The translations under genes and the position numbers were made by a program. DNA of 6,559 nucleotides from Planctomycetota bacterium (GTDB lineage Bacteria; Planctomycetota; Phycisphaerae; Tepidisphaerales; Tepidisphaeraceae): assembly GCA_029777755.1 (NCBI GenBank), contig JAKORQ010000177.1:1-6559 (forward strand). Direction: 5' to 3'. The notes beneath the pieces are model-generated. The model was not told the origin of the DNA and searched no databases. It was given only the letters and a program-made list of their open reading frames with translations. The stretch's first letter is position 1, and the number at the start of each line of letters is the position of its first letter. Below are positions 1 through 4,795 of this stretch, piece by piece.

Positions 1-997
1 ACTCGCGCTCGAGCATTACCCGCTGCACTTCATCCAGTGGAGTTGAGGCATCTACGCCAGGGATGTCGGTCAGCATGGCCCTGGTGACCGGATCGTCGCC
101 TGTGGAGTTCGCGAGATTCAGAAGCGCCTGCTCACGTGTAACCACTCCCAGTAGCTCGCCATTGCGCAGCACGGCGAAATCGGGCTGATAGCTGGTAAGC
201 AGATAATCCACCACCCGGCTGACGCGATCCGACTCATCCAGCGTCAGGGCATACTTGTTGTAGACGTCGCCGATGTTGCGGGCGGCCAGCACCGCCCTGG
301 CCCGTTCATCATCTCGCGTCATGCCGGCCGCAAGGAATACGAACACCGCAATCACGGCCAAGATAATACTGCCGCCGAACAGTGCCAGGACTCCAAGCCC
401 CAGTGCCATGAACTGACCGATGCCGGCGGATACTTGCGTGGCCCGGCTCCAGTCCATGAAGAAACCCAGTAAGGCCCGCAGGACTCTTCCGCCATCCAGC
501 GGAAAGGCCGGAATCATGTTGAACAGCACGATTACGACATTGGCGTTGAACAGCCAGATTAGCAGGGCATGGGCGGAAGGGCCGGAAGTTGCCAGGGCGA
601 GCAGGGTCTGCGGGTCCATCCGGTCGGCAAAGCCAGTGAGGACCATGCCGGCCAGCATGGTCGAGGCAATCACGACGTTCACCGCGGGGCCGGCGATGGC
701 GATGAGCAGTTCCTGTAGCGGCCGGTCCGGGTTACGGTCGAGCAGGGCAACACCGCCGATCGGCAGCAGCACGATCTCGCGCACCTTGATCCCGTATGCC
801 TGCGCTACCACTGAATGGCCGAGTTCATGAAGCGTCACGCACGCGAATAGCAGCAGGATCAGCACTGCGCCGAACAGTAGCCCGGCCGTTCCGTAACTGC
901 TCCACTGCATCGCACCAAGCAGGACGATAAGGAAGAACGTGACGTGAAGCTTCACGTCTATCCCCAGCACGCGTGCGATCCTGAACGACCATCTCAT
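1..997 (-). CDS. Site-2-type membrane metalloprotease (peptidase M50 family) with CBS region, 3' end outside the window
   Basis: This is a zinc metalloprotease that cuts substrates inside the membrane, the S2P/SpoIVFB/Rip3-like class. About 332 residues are visible, and the frame is open to the window edge, so the C-terminus is missing. Hydrophobic segments lie at roughly residues 17-30, 39-56, 97-121, 143-160 and 196-224. The zinc-binding HELGH is at residues 57-61 at the end of the second segment, GPAVN is at 103-107, and the third zinc ligand is Asp168 in FPLDGGR, so the active site looks complete. From about residue 243 the sequence turns soluble and resembles a CBS region (IGDVYNKYALTLDESD, then FAVLRNGELLGVVTRE), which in this family may bind adenine nucleotides and control activity. 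The start at 997 is supported by an AAGGGGGA ribosome site seven bases upstream. It lies 57 bases after the ProRS-like gene and is probably cotranscribed with it. The substrate cannot be told; regulated proteolysis of an anti-sigma factor or of a membrane protein is possible. Confidence 0.95.
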   Translation of the reverse strand, partial: MRWSFRIARVLGIDVKLHVTFFLIVLLGAMQWSSYGTAGLLFGAVLILLLFACVTLHELGHSVVAQAYGIKVREIVLLPIGGVALLDRNPDRPLQELLIAIAGPAVNVVIASTMLAGMVLTGFADRMDPQTLLALATSGPSAHALLIWLFNANVVIVLFNMIPAFPLDGGRVLRALLGFFMDWSRATQVSAGIGQFMALGLGVLALFGGSIILAVIAVFVFLAAGMTRDDERARAVLAARNIGDVYNKYALTLDESDRVSRVVDYLLTSYQPDFAVLRNGELLGVVTREQALLNLANSTGDDPVTRAMLTDIPGVDASTPLDEVQRVMLERE

Positions 998-1004
998 TCC
1001 AATG

Positions 1005-1012
1005 TCCCCCTT
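1005..1012 (-). promoter_or_regulatory. Ribosome binding site of the site-2 protease gene
   Basis: On the minus strand the bases read AAGGGGGA and end seven bases before the ATG at 997. This fixes the start of the protease gene. It also suggests independent translation rather than coupling to the upstream ProRS-like gene, whose stop codon lies 57 bases before this ATG. Confidence 0.7.
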
Positions 1013-1054
1013 CAACCAAGTTTAGGGAGACTACCTGCCGACGGTCGCCAAAGT

Positions 1055-2695
1055 TCAGTCAGATTCAGGATCGCTGGTCAATAGATCGCTCACGCGCCGC
1101 TGGATATCCCCAAGTGGAACGAGTTGCGGTGTTTGCTCGTGGCGCAGCTTCAGTTCCACTTTCCCTTCCTTGAGTCCGCGATCGCCGATGTTGATGCGTA
1201 CCGGGATGCCGACGAGGTCGGCATCGGCGAACTTGTAGCCCGGCCGGGCGTCACGATCATCCAGGATCGCGTCAACCCCTGCGGCTATCAACTGGGCATA
1301 CAGGCGATCGGCGACCTCGCGCGTCTGTCCCTCATAGCGGATCGGCGTGATGCACACTTGAACCGGAGCAATGCCGATCGGCCAGATGATCCCGTTCTCG
1401 TCGTGGTGCTGCTCCACGCAGGCTATAAGCAGCCTCGTGAGATCGATGCGGCTGTAGCTACCGACTATCTCGCGCCGAGAGCCGCTCTCATCGACGTACC
1501 TGGCGCCGGTGGCAAGTCTATCCTGGATGGAGGCGATCTTGTGCCCGCGCAGCTCCCGGAGCACTCCGCCATCCCCCAGTGGAGACGGATCGCCGGGAAC
1601 GGCGTCCCTGATGTCTGCGACTGCCGTCTTGATCGGGTCGGCGATACGGTCGCCGGCGTCGCGGAACCAGTTGAAGTTCTTCACGTGATAGTCGATCTCG
1701 TTGGCGCCGGCCACCCAGGCGCGATCCTGGGCGGCATCATGGTCGATGATCAGCACGGCGAAGAACTGCCGCATGGCCGCATTCGGGCCGACGAATCCGA
1801 TGGCAAAGCGGGACCGCAGCTCCTCATTGTCGGTGAGACGGATCCAGGTGGCGTTGAATTGCCGGGCGGCCGCGAGAAGCTTGGCGTCGTTAACCTGATG
1901 ATCTCCCCTGACCACAGCCACCACCCATTTGGGGGCGTAGGCGGCGCCCGGATCATCGGAGCCGGCTTCGTAGACGATGGTCTTCAAGATCGAGTCGGGC
2001 CTGACCTCAAGGTAACGCGCCACTTCGTCGATGGTGTGCATGCCCGGGGTGTGGATCTTCTCAAGCTCGCCATGCGGCAGACCGCCAAGCTCATAGCCGC
2101 TACGAGGCACAGCACAGGCCCGGACGGTGGCGGTGTAGTTTCCCTTGTCGGAGGCCAGGAACATATCGGGACCTGATTGGCAGGGATAGAGCACCGCGCT
2201 GCCGCCGGTATCGGCGGCCCGTACCAACGGCAGAGCACACAGCTTGAGGATCTTCTCGATCACCTCCAAAGAAGAGCTGTGAGAAGTGGCCACACCGTCT
2301 GCGCGATAGTGGAACGTCTCGATAACATGCGGATCGAGTGCCCCGGCCAATCCGCTTGCCTCAGGATCAGGGTTCTGGCTTGCGACATGGTAGAGACCAA
2401 GCGGCAGTTGCCGGTAACTGGTGATGCAGGAGATGACCAGTTGATTTGCGTGGTTGACGCTCTGGGAAGTCGACGACGCCGGCAGGGTGATTTCGATAGC
2501 ACCATGCGCAGCCATCTCCCTGCGCACAGCTTTCTGCAGATTGTGAACAACCCTCTGTCCCAATGGCAGCAGGGCGTATCGATCAGGGCTTACCTGGCGC
2601 ACAAATCCAGCCCGCACCAGAAGTTGATGGCTTACGGAGTTGGCATTGGCCGGCGTTTCCCTGGTGGTGGGAATGAGCATCTGGGTCCATCGCAT
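1055..2695 (-). CDS. Prolyl-tRNA synthetase-like protein with degenerate aminoacylation core and retained editing and anticodon-binding domains
   Basis: The 546 residues are colinear with bacterial ProRS (E. coli ProRS is 572). The N-terminus (RETPANANSVSHQLLVRAGF) matches the family, which supports this start although no clear ribosome site precedes it. The catalytic core is ruined. About 30 residues are missing after residue 72. QSVN (78-81) replaces the ATP/proline-pocket THEE. Motif 2 FRDE reads NPDPE (108-112) and the later motif 2 arginines are absent. GGSxSHEF reads GGSAVLY (164-170). Motif 3 GIGVTR reads SRIDLTR, keeping only Arg421. By contrast the inserted YbaK-like editing domain (about 215-355) keeps Lys238 (LKTI), VRGDHQ, Asp318 and His337, the positions that matter for Ala-tRNA(Pro) hydrolysis in E. 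coli ProRS as I recall them. The anticodon-binding domain (about 440-546) keeps DDRDARPGYKFADADLVGIP. Inference: it does not charge tRNA and may be a trans-editing factor or a regulator. Calling it plain proS would probably be wrong. Confidence 0.9.
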   Translation of the reverse strand: MRWTQMLIPTTRETPANANSVSHQLLVRAGFVRQVSPDRYALLPLGQRVVHNLQKAVRREMAAHGAIEITLPASSTSQSVNHANQLVISCITSYRQLPLGLYHVASQNPDPEASGLAGALDPHVIETFHYRADGVATSHSSSLEVIEKILKLCALPLVRAADTGGSAVLYPCQSGPDMFLASDKGNYTATVRACAVPRSGYELGGLPHGELEKIHTPGMHTIDEVARYLEVRPDSILKTIVYEAGSDDPGAAYAPKWVVAVVRGDHQVNDAKLLAAARQFNATWIRLTDNEELRSRFAIGFVGPNAAMRQFFAVLIIDHDAAQDRAWVAGANEIDYHVKNFNWFRDAGDRIADPIKTAVADIRDAVPGDPSPLGDGGVLRELRGHKIASIQDRLATGARYVDESGSRREIVGSYSRIDLTRLLIACVEQHHDENGIIWPIGIAPVQVCITPIRYEGQTREVADRLYAQLIAAGVDAILDDRDARPGYKFADADLVGIPVRINIGDRGLKEGKVELKLRHEQTPQLVPLGDIQRRVSDLLTSDPESD

Positions 2696-2746
2696 GGGCA
2701 GCAGTATGCGGGTATGTCGCCGCGCAATCCAGAGCCATGGATGGAA

Positions 2747-2944
2747 TCATCGCCACGGGTTGTCTGAATCGCCCGGCGTTGGTGGAAACGCCTGCGGATC
2801 GGTTGAGTCCATGTAGCCGCTGGCCTCGGCCGGGTGAACCGTTGAGCCGGCGGGACTTGCGTCGCGATGATCGTACTCGGTGGCGCCATAGTCCTGCGAG
2901 CACCCGGCCATGAACAAGAGCGCGAAGACAAGTAGCAGCTTCAT
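2747..2944 (-). CDS. Small predicted lipoprotein, function unknown
   Basis: This 65-residue protein starts with MK, then a hydrophobic stretch (LLLVFALLFMAG) and Cys15 in the context MAGC, a usable lipobox. After signal peptidase II cleavage the mature protein would be about 51 residues, lipidated at Cys15 and attached to a membrane. The mature part is polar, rich in Asp, Ser and Pro, with no further cysteine and no recognisable domain. A strong ribosome site, GGAGGAGG, lies six bases before the ATG, which is good evidence that the frame is translated. It sits 29 bases after the SCEGH-motif gene and 51 bases before the ProRS-like gene, so it is likely cotranscribed with both. The family was not recognised. 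Confidence 0.75.
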   Translation of the reverse strand: MKLLLVFALLFMAGCSQDYGATEYDHRDASPAGSTVHPAEASGYMDSTDPQAFPPTPGDSDNPWR

Positions 2945-2950
2945 TTCATC

Positions 2951-2958
2951 CCTCCTCC
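2951..2958 (-). promoter_or_regulatory. Strong ribosome binding site of the lipoprotein gene
   Basis: On the minus strand this reads GGAGGAGG with a six-base spacer to the ATG at 2944. It is the best Shine-Dalgarno site in the window and the main evidence that the short lipoprotein frame is a true gene. Confidence 0.8.
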
Positions 2959-2973
2959 GTCAGCCTGCCGCGC

Positions 2974-3660
2974 CTATGCAGGAGCCGAGACCACCATGTG
3001 CCGTTCCGGCAGATGCACCAGCCTTCGCAAGTAACCACCGGCCTTTTTCCACGTGCTGGCCCCGTGCTCGGGATTGAGCGGATCCACATATACCGCAGCA
3101 ATCCAGACGCCTTCTGCAGGACGCTCCAGACCGATAGTAGCCGCGTTTTCCTGGTACGGGCTACGTGAAAGCTCCCTTGCGATATGGCGGTGCTCACGCC
3201 GTAACTCCACTCCCAGGTAGCCTCCCACCTGGGTGCGCGTGAGCTCCTCAAGAAAGCCGGCGAAGTTCGGCCATGGCAGCTCGTAAGCACTATCGGCAAA
3301 CCGCACAAGCTCGTTGGTCTCCGAGTTGTGCAGTACCAGGCCGCTGCCTCGTATCTGCTCGTTCTCCCATTGCAGAGTCTGCCAGACCTCGGCGAAGTAG
3401 CTGCGCCCATGGAAGTGCCCCTCGCATGATGGAAGCGTGGCAAACCCCGCCTTATGAAGCATGAGACACGGCTCGCGCAGGTGTTCATCGATCAGGTCGT
3501 AGAAGCCGCTCCGCAAGCGGCGGGCCGATGGCCGGCCAGGCCGATGGTAGTACCAAAGGTCTGTTGCCGAGTACCATTGCCTCCGGGCAAACTCGGCACG
3601 ATCGATCAGTCCCACCTCAAGGTCGCAGACAGTTCTCATGCGAAATTGTCGCGGGCTCAT
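2974..3660 (-). CDS. Conserved-looking hypothetical protein with an SCEGH motif
   Basis: This 228-residue soluble protein was not assigned to a named family. It has no signal peptide or membrane segment. The most distinctive stretch is residues 70-86, where KAGFATLPSCEGHFHGR holds Cys79, His82 and His84 close together. SCEGH-type motifs occur in various uncharacterised proteins and could bind a metal or form an active site, but this is a guess. Other features are an aromatic-rich N-terminal part (RRQWYSATDLWYYHRPGRP), a Trp/Pro-rich ELPWPNF at 127-133, and a C-terminal part with VWIAAVYVDPLNPEHG. The start is uncertain: Met1 at 3660 and Met8 at 3639 are both possible and neither has a clear ribosome site. 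A candidate promoter lies just upstream. It is the first gene of the probable four-gene minus-strand unit. Confidence 0.72.
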   Translation of the reverse strand: MSPRQFRMRTVCDLEVGLIDRAEFARRQWYSATDLWYYHRPGRPSARRLRSGFYDLIDEHLREPCLMLHKAGFATLPSCEGHFHGRSYFAEVWQTLQWENEQIRGSGLVLHNSETNELVRFADSAYELPWPNFAGFLEELTRTQVGGYLGVELRREHRHIARELSRSPYQENAATIGLERPAEGVWIAAVYVDPLNPEHGASTWKKAGGYLRRLVHLPERHMVVSAPA

Positions 3661-3700
3661 GGCCGTTTGGAAGCGGGCTGATGAATGTCAGGCGGCAGAG

Positions 3701-3730
3701 CGTATATTCCTTAGGGTGGGATCGGGTAAA
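3701..3730 (-). promoter_or_regulatory. Candidate promoter for the minus-strand unit
   Basis: On the minus strand TTTACC (3730-3725) and TATACG (3706-3701) are separated by 18 bases. Each matches the sigma-70 consensus at four of six positions. The -10-like box ends 40 bases before the ATG at 3660. On the plus strand the same AT-rich spot reads TATATT (3703-3708), which could serve as a -10 for the aldo/keto reductase gene, but no good -35 was found for it. The call rests on sequence resemblance only. Confidence 0.35.
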
Positions 3731-3737
3731 CTCCCAC
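3716..3737. promoter_or_regulatory. Inverted repeat in the divergent intergenic region, possible operator
   Basis: GTGGGA (3716-3721) and TCCCAC (3732-3737) form a perfect six-base dyad with a ten-base spacer. The spacer holds the candidate minus-strand -35 box, and the dyad would also sit near the transcription start of the plus-strand gene if the TATATT at 3703-3708 is its -10. A dimeric regulator could bind here and control both directions. Six-base arms can occur by chance, so confidence is low. Confidence 0.3.
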
Positions 3738-3748
3738 GTCCACTTAAC

Positions 3749-3757
3749 GGGAAGGAA
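3749..3757 (+). promoter_or_regulatory. Ribosome binding site of the aldo/keto reductase gene
   Basis: GGGAAGGAA lies six bases before the ATG at 3764. It decides the start in favour of 3764 over the longer open frame that begins at 3638. Confidence 0.75.
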
Positions 3758-3763
3758 CAATCC

Positions 3764-4795
3764 ATGGCGTACGAAGCAAACGCTAAGCGATACGAGGCCG
3801 GCAACTGGTTCCGCCGCTGTGGCAGGTCGGGATTGCTGCTGCCGGCTATCAGCCTGGGATGCTGGCACAATTTTGGGGCACCGGGTACCGACTCAGCCCA
3901 CCATTCCGAGGAGGCCAGCTTCCACGAGAACTGCCGCCGCATGCTCTTTGCGGCATTCGACAATGGCATCACCCATTTCGACCTGGCGAATAACTACGGC
4001 CCGCCGCCCGGGGCGGCCGAGGAGAGGGTCGGCAGGATTCTCAAGGAGGATTTCGCCCGCTATCGCGATGAACTGATCATCTCCACCAAGGCCGGCTATC
4101 GCATGTGGCCCGGGCCGTATGGTGAGTGGGGGTCGCGCAAGTACCTGCTGGCCAGCCTGGACGCCTCACTGAGGCGATTGAAGCTCGACTACGTCGACAT
4201 CTTCTACAGCCATCGGCCGGATCCCGATACGCCCTTAGAGGAGACCATGGGGGCTCTCGACCAGGCCGTGAAATCTGGCAAGGCGATCTACGCGGGCATC
4301 AGCAGCTACTCGGGTGCCATGACGGCCGATGCGATCCAGGTCTGCCGCGAGAACGGCTTTGCGAAGCCAATCATCCACCAACCCAGCTACAACATGCTTG
4401 GCCGCTGGATTGAGCCTGACCTGGTGCCCATTACCGATCGCTTTGGGCTGGGTATCATCGCCTTCTGCCCGCTAGCCCAAGGGTTGCTCACCAGCAAGTA
4501 TCTCAACGACATACCGCAGGACTCCCGCGCCGGTACGCCCGGGACGTTCCTCAAGCCGTCGGCGATCACGTCGCAGTTGCGCGCCAAGCTGCAAAAGCTC
4601 AACCAGATTGCCCAGCATCGCGGCCAGTCGCTCGCGCAGATGGCTCTTTCGTGGGTTCTGCGTACCCCGTCGGTGACAAGCGCGCTGATCGGCGCCAGCC
4701 GGCCGGAACAGATCGTGGAAAACGTGAAGGCAGCCGAGAAGACTTCCTTCTCGGCCGAGGAGTTGTCCGCCATCGACGAGGCGCTCAAGGACTAG
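3764..4795 (+). CDS. Aldo/keto reductase, YghZ (L-glyceraldehyde-3-phosphate reductase-like) group
   Basis: This 343-residue cytoplasmic NADPH-dependent oxidoreductase closely resembles E. coli YghZ (346 residues), which reduces L-glyceraldehyde 3-phosphate and other aldehydes such as methylglyoxal. Shared blocks include SLGCWHNFG (30-38), HFDLANNYGPPPG (71-83), STKAGYRMWPGPYG (107-120), SRKYLLASLD (124-133), IHQPSYNMLGRW (204-215) and LAQGLLTSKYLN (237-248). The aldo/keto reductase tetrad is complete: Asp73, Tyr78, Lys109 and His150. The C-terminal LIGASRPEQIVENV (308-321) fits the nucleotide phosphate-binding region. The start at 3764 is set by the ribosome site GGGAAGGAA and by agreement with the YghZ N-terminus. 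A likely role is removal of toxic aldehydes or a minor sugar-phosphate reaction. It is transcribed away from the ProRS-like cluster and ends overlapping the LTA-synthase-like gene. Confidence 0.95.
   Translation: MAYEANAKRYEAGNWFRRCGRSGLLLPAISLGCWHNFGAPGTDSAHHSEEASFHENCRRMLFAAFDNGITHFDLANNYGPPPGAAEERVGRILKEDFARYRDELIISTKAGYRMWPGPYGEWGSRKYLLASLDASLRRLKLDYVDIFYSHRPDPDTPLEETMGALDQAVKSGKAIYAGISSYSGAMTADAIQVCRENGFAKPIIHQPSYNMLGRWIEPDLVPITDRFGLGIIAFCPLAQGLLTSKYLNDIPQDSRAGTPGTFLKPSAITSQLRAKLQKLNQIAQHRGQSLAQMALSWVLRTPSVTSALIGASRPEQIVENVKAAEKTSFSAEELSAIDEALKD

Noticed and set aside
420..830. Plus-strand open frame opposite the site-2 protease
   Set aside because: It is antisense to a gene with a complete HELGH/LDG active site and has no recognisable content.
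998..1054. Possible terminator between the ProRS-like and protease genes
   Set aside because: No stable GC-rich stem followed by a T run is seen on the minus strand.
1055..2695. The ProRS-like gene as a frameshifted or truncated pseudogene
   Set aside because: Similarity to ProRS runs in one frame from N- to C-terminus, and the editing and anticodon domains are well kept; only the charging motifs are lost.
1124..2767. Two long open frames on the plus strand (1124-2176 and 2177-2767) opposite the ProRS-like gene
   Set aside because: They lie antisense to a gene with clear family resemblance, show no domain, and are expected from GC-rich codon bias.
3638..3763. Upstream start at 3638 for the aldo/keto reductase
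   Set aside because: A good ribosome site precedes the ATG at 3764, the YghZ N-terminus matches that start, and the extension would overlap the divergent gene and its promoter region.
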